A program made the position numbers and the translations under genes. A stretch of 64,000 nt of DNA from Isoetes taiwanensis (taxonomy: Eukaryota; Streptophyta; Lycopodiopsida; Isoetales; Isoetaceae): the NCBI GenBank assembly GCA_021234155.1, contig JAJEKV010000835.1, forward strand, positions 1 through 64,000, in the 5' to 3' direction. Below the pieces are notes generated by a model that saw only the letters and a list, made by a program, of their open reading frames with translations, was not told the origin of the DNA and did not search any database. Every line of letters begins with the position of its first letter. The stretch's first letter is position 1. This document shows, one piece after another, positions 49,501-61,913 of the stretch.

Positions 49501-51340
49501 TATAAGTGCATGGAAGGCTAGTGGCATATTGTATCTATAAACTCCACAATTTATCAAATAGTATTGTTAAACACCTTATGCGACTGTGCTGTTCTTATCA
49601 GTTCATTTTGCTTGGGAAGATGTTCTGACAATGATGATCTTTGAGCCATTCTTATCCATCACTTTTGTTTGCCATGCCAGGAGTCCTTGCAACACTGAAT
49701 TTGAGGAATCAGACTTATCAGACAGCCCAACATGCCTTGATCAGAAAAAAGCGGAGAAACATGATCAAAGATAAAGATGATCAACTTCTCAAACAAGATG
49801 GAGTGAAGAAATATTTAGAAATTGGGCATCCACAAGACGAACTCAAAAACTAAATGAAGTGAGAAGCAACGACAACGAGCGAGAAAGAACATCATGAAAT
49901 TAATTTCTCTGTTTTCTCTACCGTCAGACGAAAAAAAAGTAAGTCTGAAAGGTGTATTTCGCAGTGCATAGTTCTCATGGCGTGTTTGGTCCATGTATTG
50001 ATAACATTTTTGTTCCTTCGTTCAGGGATCTTCGGCAGTTGGGCGACCTGGAGATGAGAGTTCGCGCGTCACTACACAACAAGACAAACTACCCAATGGG
50101 TCTGTACCGGATCACCAGCCAGCCAATGGATCAACTGGTCTCTCTAGAAATCCCGTCAGGTAGTTGGGATTTAAAAATCAATGGGTAACTTTTACCCCTG
50201 TTTTAGTTTTACTAGTTATTTTGTTTTTCTTGCATTATGCTCGTTGGTGATGCTATCAGGCAGGAAGAAGACAAATCAAGGGCCACGTTACACCGAGAAA
50301 AGGGGCGTTTTTCAGTAACATCAGCGGATGTTAATCTTAAAGTCGAAGAAATATTCACTTTGTTTTGGATCTTGAATGATGCATATAATCTTATGCTCAT
50401 CAGGATCTTTATTGCGAAATTCTCTTCCCAAGCAAACGGGAGGCTGCAAGTGCTCAGGTTTGCAAGTTTCTGATATAAGGCCCCCTCCCTCCCACCAAAG
50501 AAATAAAAATCTGGATTTGTCCTCTCGTTTATCAACTTTGCTTTTTGGACGCAGGGGCTAGTTAATCAATCTGGGATGGCTCAAGCACTTCACCTGTCGC
50601 AGTTGTAGCATCAGCTGCTAAACGTTTCCGTGCCCCGCTGTACTGTCACATTTGCAGAGTCTTTTAAATCATACATCTATGCAGGTAATGGGTTTTATTC
50701 TTTTACTCGTGTTAGTGAAATATAGATAGATGTCATTGTGAATGCATATTGCAGGACACAATGCTGAATCTGATGATAAAGCGTTAGCACTGGAGAAAAC
50801 CAACTGGTATGCGTGCTCTTAATTCATGAACTGAGGTATTGGAGATGATGCTGAGGCTTTTATGTTCAACAGGCCAAGTTGGGCATTTCTAGAGACATGC
50901 CGCCTGAGCACAATGTGAGCATTTGCAATTGCACTAACCGAGAATGCAATGACTTTTGGGGTTTTACTTTCTGATTAGCGACAAATGTTAATTATTTTTG
51001 TAGATTGAGTGCTGGTAAAGATCGGGGTGAACTGAGGCACCAGGTTGCTGAGTTACTGCAGGAGGTGGAAAAGGTAAAAGATGGACATTTTTCTTGGATT
51101 TTGTCATCTGAGATGATTATATGTGCAGGGTTATTGCTTCTTGTGGATGTGAACTGCAAGTGGTAAAGCTTCAGAAATATGTTCAGGTATTGTGTTTCCC
51201 AGGATGGAGTTATTATGTAGGTAGCAATGCTTTTGAACAGCATGGATATTGAACAGTTGGAGCGCCAGCTGAATGCAATTTTCAATAAGGAGGAGGAAGA
51301 AAGGATACGCAAAGAAGGAGGCAGCCCAGAAGACGGTTGA
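46380..51340 (+). CDS. STE20/GCK-like Ser/Thr protein kinase (plant BLUS1-like family), about 20 exons
   Basis: Predicted cytosolic kinase that phosphorylates Ser/Thr. Proposed exons: 46,380-46,541; 46,844-47,100; 47,216-47,340; 47,410-47,452; 47,748-47,831; 47,933-48,004; 48,149-48,314; 48,401-48,468; 48,542-48,608; 48,683-48,803; 49,681-49,938; 50,026-50,159; 50,260-50,342; possibly 50,404-50,458; 50,555-50,684; 50,755-50,806; 50,873-50,914; 51,004-51,073; 51,129-51,186; 51,241-51,340. Visible motifs: the glycine loop in exon 1 (after one shift), REAQTM, LWVVMPYMGGGSCLHIMK and PDGFEE, HRDVK at the end of exon 2, GNILIDENGATKLGD, RNTFVGAPC (split Trp codon across exons 3/4), MAPE, DIWSFGITALE plus AHGHAPFSK, and KDPTKRPTAEK. 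The C-terminal part has GVSGWNFDVEDLKAQA, typical of the plant family, and a charged tail ending in GGSPEDG. Exons 1, 2, 3 and 7 need one-base shifts, so the gene is either mis-sequenced or newly decayed. The usual ATP-binding Lys reads Arg. Exons from 49,681 to 50,684 are less certain. Confidence 0.88.
48804..49680. other. Kinase intron containing a triplicated repeat
   Basis: The donor GTGAGT follows exon 10 and the acceptor GCCAG ends at 49,680. The interior is largely made of three direct repeat units, annotated separately. It is the longest intron in the gene. Confidence 0.75.
48899..49632. repeat. Three-unit tandem repeat inside a kinase intron
   Basis: Units start at 48,899, 49,167 and 49,396 with the word AATGCAACCAAGCTTGC or close variants. 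Each continues through CCTTCTAATTC, GTTTTCAATACA, CTGTTATAAGTGC, CTCCACAATTTATCAAATAG and CTTGGGAAGATGTT. Lengths are 268, 229 and about 236; unit two lacks part of the TATCTATAAA and CACCTTATG blocks. Confidence 0.9.
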
Positions 51341-51868
51341 TTAAATGTTTGTGCAGTGTATTTTGTGAGTTGTACGTTGGTCCGTCAATGTGGCGTTGTG
51401 TATATGATCTCGTCCCTTTTTCTGCGAGATTTGCCATTGTATGCAATATCCAGAAACCTTACGTGCAGAGCCTGACTGATGAATTTGCATGTAGCTAGTT
51501 TTTAAAACCCCGTGTTCATTTATTACCGATGCATTGCAGTCTATTGATCTATGCTACATTCATGACGTTTTGCAACAGTCTAAACATTGGTAGACTAGCA
51601 TGTTCATGCTCATGATTGGGAAGACTAGTGCTTGAAGTGCAGCTTTGTTTTAGAAAGGTTGTTTGCCTTATTGTGATTAATATTGCAATGTTTTTCCAAG
51701 CCTAGAATGTTCTTTTTAGACAATTGTCAATTGGTCTTTGATAAAAATATGTTCGTTCATTTATTCATTAAAGTAGGTGAAATACAAGGCTTATGTCATG
51801 AGAGATGTATGCTTCATGTTTTTGATTTGTTGGCATAGAGGTTGCAAGAAGAATCACATCAACCTACG
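51050..51868 (+). repeat. Parent copy of a duplication: kinase last exons plus 3' flank
   Basis: From the end of the exon at 51,004-51,073 through the stop codon at 51,338-51,340 and about 530 bases beyond, the sequence matches 61,148-61,913 in the same orientation. Markers in both include TTCTTGGATTTTGTCAT, AATTTTCAATAA, GAGGAGGAAGAAAGGATAC, ATTTGCATGTAGCTAGTTTT and TCTATTGATCTATGCTACAT. The part after the stop probably includes the 3' UTR. Confidence 0.88.
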
Positions 51869-54800
51869 GATGAAATTCTGTGATGTAAATGTAAAACCAT
51901 TTTTACGACCTCTAAACTACGGTTATTGCGTATGGCCATGTGGCACACATTCTTTTAAAAGAAATGTTAGGCTAGATTGATATTCTTTATTTGCATTTAC
52001 ATTCTAACATTTTTCTACATTCTATATTTTACCCTACATTTCCAACAATTTGACTACATTCTAAGTTTTTCTACCCTACATTATTTATTTCAACTTACAT
52101 TTGAAATACAATGTAGTAAACAAGTCAAAAAGCTGCAATTTCTGAGTCAAAAGCTTCATTTCATAATTAAAAGCGGTCGCGGATCTTGACTAGATCACAC
52201 TAGATCAGAATTTTATAGAATAGCATGAAAGCAGAAATATGAAGTTTATAGATCACTTCCGAGTCCGATCTAACTCTTCTTAATCGGGTTTTGTATAAAT
52301 CACGAGATCTTTCTGTCATGTAGGGCATCCCAATATTGCAATTCTAAAATGATCCCAAGAAATATTTGAAATGCTGCATGCAAACTAATGCATGTTTTAC
52401 AAGCTTGAGGGGAAGTTGCTACCGGTCTCAATATCGATTAGAAGCGGCAATTCTTGATTCATCTGAAATCTGGGGGACAATTCAACACGGGGGGAGACAC
52501 ATTCACCGATTGCAATACTAGGTGCCACAATACTAGAATTGGGAATACTTGGCACTTTCTAATGCGCATTGGAGAACCACCCGACTGTTCAACCCCGATC
52601 ATCTCGGCATTTGCTTTATTAGCAAGAATCAATCAGCGAGACATGACATCCGAGGAATGATCAATCTCATCAACCCACTTCAACTCCTCCTTATAAACAA
52701 CATCAAAAGTTAGCCTCTATCATCTCCATCAAATGGTTTCGTGAATGACACCCATTGCACGCACTTGGCTTGCCAGTTAATTGTCATCATCACGTGAAAA
52801 AACGCGTCGAGAAACAAAAGAAAAGAAAGCCAAACAAAAATGCATGTAATTAAATTACATGTGGTATGCCTTCGGTTAGATGACTGACCTCGTAATTCTC
52901 ATACTTGGCGGCACGTGGAACTCCAGCCCTTATCATTCTAGATATAGCTGTACATCAGTTTTGCGAGAAAATTTACCCTCAATTTTGTGATGTAGCTAAC
53001 ATGTGTATTTGGCCCAGAAGCAAGTGTTCTTGCTAACTCTATTAGTAAATTATACCCAGCGAGCGGACTAATAATTACGAATAACAAGCATAAAAGCAAA
53101 ACCTCACAATATTTCCATCTTTATCGGGCTTCCACTTGGCCAAATGCCTCTCAAGTTGTTTATATGTCGAGACAACATGAATGTCTTTGCATGGCATTAC
53201 GGCCTTTCTTCGATAGTGATTCATGTGTTCATCATAGTTCTTACTCATCTCTCATTATACTCGGGAACTCTTTTTCTCATTCTCTTGATACCAGAAAATT
53301 TACTTATCGTGACTGATTGTGCAACTCATTACGCCCCTCGAATAGCAAACCTACCTACACAATAGTACAAGAACCTCCCTCTGTTGACCTCTGGCATGAG
53401 TAACACGATGATCAAGTCTGGCCCACAATGCTATTAGCAAAACTAATCTCATCTACCTTTTTTCTTTTCGGCGGACACACGGGTTTTCCTAGATCTCCGC
53501 ATGCTAGCTATACAAGCCCCAATGGGTTAACCGATCGAAAATAGCACTCTTTCACAATGTCAAAGGTAAGCTCTAAATTCCGGTTGGGCTATGATAGCCA
53601 TTTTCTCCTTTATTACAATACATGTATTGCACTTAACCTCTTTTCTTTGGACTTTGTGCTTCCCGCGTGAGAATGAAGAATGAGAGGCGTTAACGCCTAT
53701 CATCTCTATCACATTGGCGTTCACCTCATGAAGAATAATATCTTTTTTGGTTGGGACGGAGAACCTCTTCACATTCTCTCTGCGCCGATGAAAATGATTT
53801 TGATCGTGGGCCATTGTCTCCGGCATTCTCATCTATGTACACAGACGCAATGACCTTCCACTGCTAGAGTGTGAGACCACCGGTTTTGTGCAGTATTTAC
53901 CATGTTAACAACTTCGTGACGGGAAAAATCTTCACTTATAGAAAGTGGACATTGGAATACCGCATATGCCGTAACAAACAAACACGCTTGTTATTTAGCA
54001 TGAGCATCGACGACTGTCAGTTTCTCACGAACAAGCGTCTAACATGTTAAAAACAAATGTGGTCTGTCTGAAACACTCAAGTTCCAAAAGAAATGCATGC
54101 CTGCGTAATTGTTGTTGAGAAGTTTATATCTTCTCATGCAACAAATGTCGAAATGTAAAGGTTTAAAATGGAAAGGCTGCGGTCATCTTTTCTCTGCCGG
54201 GCTTTAGTGGTCCGGCATCTTTGCATGGAGTCCAGATTCACCATTAAATACACATCCTCTTGGGTGCCTTCAAAACTTCAATTTGCATGGCATGGGGTAC
54301 TTCAATGGCTTGTCTCTCCTAGCAGGTCTTTATGAGTGTCGAGGCGACTACATTGTCTACAACACCAAACATGCGACCACTTTCACTAAGTGTTGCAAGC
54401 TGTGGCATCGGCCACAAGCTTGGCGTGGCATCTCTCATTGGGCCTTTTCGGCGTAGGCATAGCTTCATCCGTAGTGACCGCCGGTCATCACCTAATCTAG
54501 TGTCGATTCTTTGCATTGATTAGGATGGGTAAAGATGATCCTGCAAAGCCATAAGGCATATCCGCGACATTCATGCAAAAGTGTGCAATTCCTCTTGACA
54601 AGTTCTTCCCTAAGAAATACCCTTGGGGCCGATGTAGTGAACCAAAGCGGGTGGTGGGATCCTCAGCGACAACCGGTTCGACTTCTTTATTTTGTGCGGT
54701 AGGGTGGAAGTAGGTGTTATCTTCAAGCTTCGATCCATCTCTCTCGGGCCACAAAATAAAACCCCCTGCGGACTACGCAAGTAGTATTGAAAATTTGGGT

Positions 54801-57000
54801 TCGAGGATAAGGCAATGGAATGCTCCCATCAAGAATAGCTTCCCACAGACACCTGTGAAAACCCTCGGGCAAGGGCAAGTTATGGTGCTTTGAAGTTGTG
54901 TAGGCAAGCCTCCCCCACCGCCGTCCCATTGAATAAAATAGACCTAGTGGTCCCATCGACATAAAACAAAAAATGGAATCTTTGTTAGAATCCGTGGCGA
55001 TTTTTATAAAATATCTGCCAATGCAAAAGGTGAGATTAGTCAACAACACGGAAGCTACGCGCCGGATACCACATGATGCGGTTTTCCCGCGCTCCCGCAA
55101 AGACCCGCGTAGTGAATTACGGTAAGAAGCGGAATCTCCAACTATGCTAGCGTTGGATCGCGGCCCATGATCCGTTGGAGTGGAAAGGATCAGATATCTT
55201 TGCCCACATCCTAACCTTGATTGCCAAAATGAAGTGTTTTATAAAGGTCCCGATATGTTGCATGTTCTCTAATATGTTCTCCAACATGATCAAACGCGTG
55301 CATTTCATATCGTGCTTGACCATTTCAACTATGAAGTGTAAAGAAAGTTCTTACCAAAGCCCATGAGACCCTAACAAAGTATAGAATGGATTTATTGTGA
55401 AGCGGACCTATTAAAGGCATATAACGAATGCAGGTCTTGTAAACCAAGCCTATTCAGAGCATATAAAGACCGGAATTATTGTAGATGAGCCTATTGAGCG
55501 CGCCGAATGGTTCATGGAATAGATGAATGCAATTGAAGATGGCCCGGTCAGAATTCATGCAACAAATCATCCAGAAGAACACTGTCCCAAAACTAGAAGA
55601 ATGCATTAGTAGAATGGATTTAGTCTGCTCTGAGACCTTTAAAGCATATAACAATTCATGGAATGAAGAATGCAATCGAAGGTAATTGATCTATCCCGCG
55701 AAATGATCTTGAGAAAATCACCTCTTGTCTAATCTGAGAATAGCGCCCAGCAAAAGCATAGAATAGATATGCACATACCCAATAAAGGCATGCCCGCGAT
55801 TCAAAGAAGCGATTTGAGCAGGTAAATTTGTATATGCATATAAATCCTAAAGAGCTAAGACATCGGTTCTTGCACGTATTGGCAGCTTATATATGCGTTC
55901 GATCTTTGAATTTTGAAATTCCGGCGGCAGTATTGCTTCCTGCCTACGTAGAAATCTCAGGCGCTGAGCTAGTAATTCCTTACGAAATTGTTTGGAATGA
56001 ATTGCTCTTCACATTTAATGGCATTGGCAGACAAATTTCTTTTTAAAATTCGATCAATGGCCTCTTATTTGTGCCATATTAGTAGAGACTCTCTCACAAT
56101 GTGATCATCGTACATTTTGAGGTACATTCGTAGCGGTAAGAGCAGATCTCTCTATCGGCCGAAATTTAAAGCGTGGCTGGTGCTAACTTTCATATCCTTA
56201 ATCTTGCGGGCTTCTCGCAGCGATGAATTTATGATAAGTGCATTTTATGTCGGACACATTTATGCTTCGGGGCATTAATGAAGGCATGTAAACCATTCGT
56301 TAATGAGGGGCGCCCGGTGACGGAATTAGTGCTTTATCTGCAGTCGGTATTTCACCGGGACATTATGTTGAGGACATTTATGGCCGGGCGACTCGAATTT
56401 CATAAGCCCATTTAGCGATTTTTAGTTAGAGTTTCATAGAACCTTGGGAAAAGAATCCCTAGCGCCGGGAAAAACCGGTAGCCTTCATCATCTCGATCAA
56501 GCCATAAAGAATTAATTCCGTAGCTTTCTTTAGCACTAGTCGATTGACACCATTGCATCTTAAAATTTCAATGAAAAATTTCGGCGGATGCGCCATCACA
56601 ATGCGTCTCTATATGTATGAGTTGTGAGCATTATAGTGCTCTAAAGAAATCGCGTGCGCGTTTAAAGGCTATCATCTAGTGTTTTATTGTTTGAAAGATG
56701 CGCCTCCGGCGGTCGCGAAACGTGTTTCTTGGAACATGTTTGTTTGCATTGCTTGCGGGATCGCTGGTCGCGTTAGCGTTCCTTGCGACACTTTTAAAAA
56801 TGTTTGCGCTTGCTTCTCTTTAAACAATAGAGGTTCAATTAATCCTCACTAATCATGACAGCGATTTCTCTGAGATAAAGGCCTCAAGGATCGGCGGCTT
56901 GCATTCCTTTTCACGGCTCTCTTGCTTTAAGATGTCCACATTGACCTTTTAATCATACGTATAAACCTTGACCTGCAGAGGCCAAATGTTGAACAATGTG
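51869..57000. other. Unassigned stretch after the kinase gene
   Basis: No gene identified. An AT-rich part (51,970-52,150) contains repeated TACATT words. Several - strand frames lie in series at 55,100-54,723, 54,754-54,497, 54,516-54,319 and 53,832-53,560; the first is described separately. The rest shows only short frames. Confidence 0.45.
54319..55100 (-). pseudogene. Series of - strand ORF blocks, unassigned
   Basis: Three overlapping or adjoining - strand frames (125, 85 and 65 codons) read with protein-like composition. The first holds MSMGPLGLFYSMG, then RLAYTT and LPLPEGFHRCLWEAILDG; the second has DPTTRFGSLHRPQGYF. An acceptor-like TTTTGCATTGGCAG precedes the first block on the - strand (about 55,015-55,030). 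The first block faintly resembles the start of a HECT ubiquitin-ligase lobe, but the following residues do not support that, so no function is assigned. Confidence 0.3.
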
Positions 57001-60000
57001 ATGGCCAACTTTCCAGGGTAAAAGTCGGAAGTGGTGCATCATAGATTGCCCAAGCGTCTGCCGCTATCAAGGGACCGGGAAGGACTGCCTCTTCTTGAGA
57101 CGAGGAAAGGGCGGATGACTTTTGAGCAGGTTGGGCATCATCGCCAGCCATGTGGGTCACGAAGAATAATGTCGCGGATACCATTATATGTGGCGTGGAG
57201 GACGCGCAACGTTCGCGGTTGTGGGTACATCATGCGATAAGCCAGAACTCACGACCCTCCATCATGAAATTCGCGGCAAAAGTGAGAACAAGCGGCTGAT
57301 GGCAGGGTGTGCAGGTGCAAAGGGATATGGTTGGATACGCCCATCATATGATTTAACATCTCTCTCACGAGTGCGTAAAGTGCAACAAAAGATCTTCTTT
57401 GTGGGCTTGACAGAATGCGAGAAAGGGATTGTCAGGTAGATAAAGAAGCCTCCGCTCCCTTCTTGTGCAATTAAGGCTACCTAGGACAACAAGCTACCTC
57501 GTATGGATATGGCTGGTTGGTAATGCGGTTGCTAAGAAAGAGCCAGTTGCTCCGGTACGGCTGCAGTTGGTGAATCACATGCACTGCCCGTCCGTTATCA
57601 TGGAAGGCACATGCGCTACAATCCAGCTATCTCAGGCGGATTTAGCCAGATCCCTCACTTTGCCAGAAATTGCTCATGCCCCCTATAGTACATTCCTGGT
57701 GAGGATGAAGACGCTGCAGCGAACGCGTGCTTTCAAGATTAAAGGCTGCGAGTTAAATGCGAGTGGTCGAAACCGACCTTCTTCATCATAGCCTACTTCA
57801 TGGTGTCAACTACCACCTCAAGCTGCCAATAACGCGTTGCGGTCACTGTGCGACTCAGTTCAACCTGAGAGAAAAAACTTGCCTGAACAAGCGGCACAAA
57901 AGCTACAGAGAGTTTAGAAAATTTTATCCCACATAGAGTGGATGGTGCTGAAACCGAACATCCAGCAGCGGCGGTTTGGTTTTCTCAACGTGGCCTTCAT
58001 CGGAGACGCGTCTGGGATGCGAGATGTTGTGCCTGACCCCATCACAAAATAAATACTTGTATACATACATTCTTGTCATGTATTAAAATACTAAATTATT
58101 TTCTTCCTTGAAAAAATAATTAACCAATTACGAGAACTGAGGAGCTTCGCAAGTAAAAATTCTACATTATTTAAAACCACAGCGAGCATATTGCGGCGCT
58201 CGAGATCCTTTACTTTCTGTTATGGGTAGCGTTGAGCGATGCTTAAGATTTACAAAAAGTTTATGCCAAAGAACGCGAGTCTTGAATTGAAACACATCAA
58301 CGAAATTTTATCAATTTTCTATTCAATGCACAGCGACGACCGGAACAACTGTCTGAAACCAATTGTCAGCTTCGCTGAATTGCGTAATGAAGCCTGGGCT
58401 TTGGTTGCCCTCCCACAGAGACCAACGAGCAATGATGACACTCGGCGGAAGGTTAGCCTACTCATTTTTCTTTGAAAGCAGTCCGTAGCGTCCGCGTAGT
58501 ATTTTGAGGATTTTGTTGAAGTCGCCACCACTACGCATTGAAGGTAAAAAGAACTTAAGCGGTTTCTCTTTATGTCGACCTGGAGGCAAAGTTCATGGAG
58601 GTTGTAAATATAAAATTGACGCCGCAGGCTATCGGATGATCATGGAGAAGCTGCAGGAGAAACTGGCAATTTTCAATAAAACATTATTTCACCGGTACTG
58701 CCTTCATTGGCATGGTATCGCGAGGTAACCCAACTGGATGAGATTCTAGCGGGAAAGACATATTTGAAGGTCGCGATCACGGATATAAGCGGCGGAGCCG
58801 AGGTTGCAATAGCGAGGCCTTAGACATGAGAACTCGACCTTTGATGCCGTGAGGAGTCTTATCTTATACCCGATTACTTGCTAGATACAGAAAATGCGGC
58901 GGCATGGAGGAGCTGTGGCACTATTCCACGAACTCAATGAAGAGGCTACTTGATATAGCGGTATGGATTTTGATTATATCAGAGCCAACTATAACAAGGA
59001 TCCGTCGAAATCTTCCACTATGTACAGCTACGCTATACTCCAAGCCCAATGAAAGGAAGCGAAAAGAAAGAGAAACATTGTTAAAACTATAATCCATTGC
59101 ACTGCAATGGGGGCAAGTGTCGAGAAAAATGCTACAATGGTTTCATTGATATCTTGTGATTTAAACCTTGTGTGGGATAATGAAAAAATACCACCGAGAT
59201 CTTTTGTGGATCGCCAAGCATGACAAGCTGCGCAGGTATATCACATATTGTCATGTTCTTGAGATCGATCCACTTGCCAGCTGCTTGTTCGGCCAAAAAT
59301 GGGATCGAGAGGGGAGTTCGCATGTCTCATGGTGCTTATGAAGAACAAAATTTGGGTTAGCAAGAAAATGGTTGAGATTTCAATACTACATCACCCATGT
59401 GGCGATCAATAGAAAGTGAGGGCGTCCATCTTGCTGTGCTGACGGGTTGGGTCTAACTTCGAGGGGACCAATGCCAAAGAGGCACACCTCTTCCAAAGTC
59501 CAATCACGGGTAATGAGGGAGGTGGACTAAAAAAGCGAAAAAATATCGAATACTTCACGGGTAAGCCAAAGTTCTCATAGGCGTATGGAAGGGATTTCGT
59601 TCTCAAAGGCGGGCTAAAACGTGGTATATTTATGCCATGGTCAAAGTTGGTTCCCGATGATGGTGCTGTTCTTGACTTCTTTTTTGCCGGGGCGGCTTCT
59701 AGAGTGGCTCTAATGCAAAACGTGGCGTTTCCTTGAATATGGCCGTCTGCTTGTTTTGAGATGGTTCTTAGGGGCAGAAAGTAGCGGCTGACGTAAAGAA
59801 GAGGAGAACAGAAAGAAGTCCCTAGCGGCATTGGGACATCCAAGATAACTCAACGGTACGTCGAGTAACATAGGCGATCACGGACCCGGTTAGATCGAGA
59901 GAGCACGAAGGCTACGAGCTTCGGGCATTGCTAGAAGGCAGAAAGGACTTCATTTGCGCAATTCCATTCAAAAAGCCGAGTCTTAGACGAAGTTTGATAG

Positions 60001-61147
60001 CAATGCCATTATGCTTGGTATGATAAACAAAATAATCTACCAATTTGAATACTGGTACCTCAAATAGACTCGGTTTGAAAGGCGAGAAAAGATGAGGAAG
60101 CAAGAGAAGGAAGTGCCCGGAAGCGCGTCCAGAATTCTTTGGTATTTCTGAGGAGAAATTGTTGAACACCACGATTTTCGAAGTGTCGCGAGGAGGATAT
60201 CGCCAATGCAATGGGCGTAGAAGATCCAGCCGGTTTCACGGGGATATTCCGAAATGAATCTTATCACGGACCCTTAGTTAGGAAAGGAACGTACAGATAG
60301 AATGGCCAAGGAACTTGGCATTATTCGAATACGTGGCGAGAGACTCAATAGTTGGGATTGGTGAAGTATTCGGCTTTTTGTTGGATGTAAACATCTTGTA
60401 AAGATTATGAGATTATTATAAAAAGTATTACCTTTTGGGCTTTATTGTATATTTTTTTACATTTTTTAGCAATTAAATAATGACCTTTGTATTATTATCC
60501 AGAAAGTTGATGTATTCATATCAATAGTATTCTTGAACTTGTGGGAAGATGCATACTAGCGATCCTCGACATGTTGATATCTACAATGTTAACCTCCTCA
60601 TAAGGTTGCATTCGGCTCTCGCCCTTTCTCCCCGGTTAAAACTTGTCGCCATGGCGATTTCCCTGGCTGTAATGACATTATAATACGTTCTATGTTTATT
60701 ATTTCCAACCACGGTGAAGCATCACCCATAGAGTGCTTTTCATGAGGATAAAATATGGCCCGGCCAACCTTGCCATTGCAATATGCTTGGCAGTAACTCA
60801 TTTTCGCTTTCCGAGGGAGGGTAATGTCACGACCTATTTGGTTGTCATGAAAACCAATTTCTCTAATTAGCGAAATCACACTTTATCCTTATTTCGATGC
60901 CTTCTTATCATGCTCTCAAACTGCGAACTTATTTTGCAATGTATAAAATCAAATAAAAGTTAAGTTATATAAAATCACAATAGCAAATAAGAAAGTTTGT
61001 ACTCAAACTTTGATTCGGGGGGATAAAATTGACCATTATTCTTCCGTAGCACAATATAGACCCATTCCTAAAAACTCTAAATATCCATCTCCTCAATTGT
61101 GGTGTACTGGTGTTGAATCAGGCGAGGCTGAGAGCATCGGTCCCTAC
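57000..61147. other. Unassigned stretch with scattered open frames
   Basis: Frames at 57,465-57,791 (+), 58,239-58,475 (+), 59,406-59,843 (-, 145 codons) and 60,037-60,267 (-) have no motif I recognise. No repeat partner was seen, so coding constraint cannot be judged. GC content is higher at 56,650-57,800 than in the AT-rich flanks. Confidence 0.45.
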
Positions 61148-61440
61148 GGGATTCGCGAGGAGGTAGGAAAAGTAGTGGACATATTTCTTGGATTTTGTCA
61201 TGCGAGATGATTATATGTCTTGAGGTTGTGCTCCTTGTGGATGAGCGCAGTGGTAAAAGCTTTAAATGTTCAGGTATTGTGTTTTCTTGGGGATGGAGGC
61301 CATGTGATAATAATGCTTTTAGCGAGCATGGATATTGTGAGCGGTTAGTGCCGGTGAATAAAATTTTCAATAAAGAGGAGGAAGAAAGGATACCGAAGGC
61401 GTGGTTAAAATGTTTACCTAAGTGCATTTTTTGTGACTTG
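61148..61440 (+). pseudogene. Duplicated fragment of the kinase C-terminal exons
   Basis: This segment corresponds to kinase positions 51,050-51,345 and keeps EEEERI and the flanking intron sequence. The frame is disrupted: the acceptor before the last exon reads TTAGCGAG instead of GAACAG, and the glutamine-rich segment is altered at every CAG. The upstream kinase exons are absent, so this is a non-functional partial copy that arose at the DNA level (introns retained), not by retroposition. Confidence 0.8.
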
Positions 61441-61913
61441 TTAGCCAATTAAGTCAATGCGACATTATTATTGCTATATGATCTAGATCCCTTTTCTGCG
61501 AGAGATTTGCCAAATTTATTATATGCAATATGTCGAAACCTTCGTCTGTGACACGATGGAAGATTTGCATGTAGCTAGTTTTAAAGCCAGCATTCACATT
61601 TATTGTATCTCTGCGATGCATTCTATTGATCTATGCTACATTCATGGCGTCTTAGAAGTTTGCAACAATATAAAAACATGGAGTAGACTAGCGGAAGATT
61701 GAGTCATTCGGCTGTATAGAAGGTTGGTTGCCCCTTGTGATTAATATTGCAATGTTTTCTATTCAGTGTTGTTTTAGATAATTGTCAATTGGTCTTAGAA
61801 CAATAAAATATATTTATTCATTAAAGTAGGTAAAAATCTGAGGGGCCTTATAATGAAGATGTATGTTTCATGTTTTGATTTGGCATCGAGGTTGCAAGTA
61901 GATCACACATCCA
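61441..61913 (+). repeat. Duplicated 3' flank of the kinase gene
   Basis: Continuation of the duplication, matching 51,345-51,868. Homology fades at GAGGTTGCAAG followed by AGATCACA (61,895-61,913), beyond which the two loci differ. Confidence 0.8.

Noticed and set aside
54723-55100. HECT ubiquitin-ligase domain on the - strand
   Set aside because: Only a short LGR/LPLP-like resemblance; the following conserved HECT blocks and the catalytic Cys are not seen.
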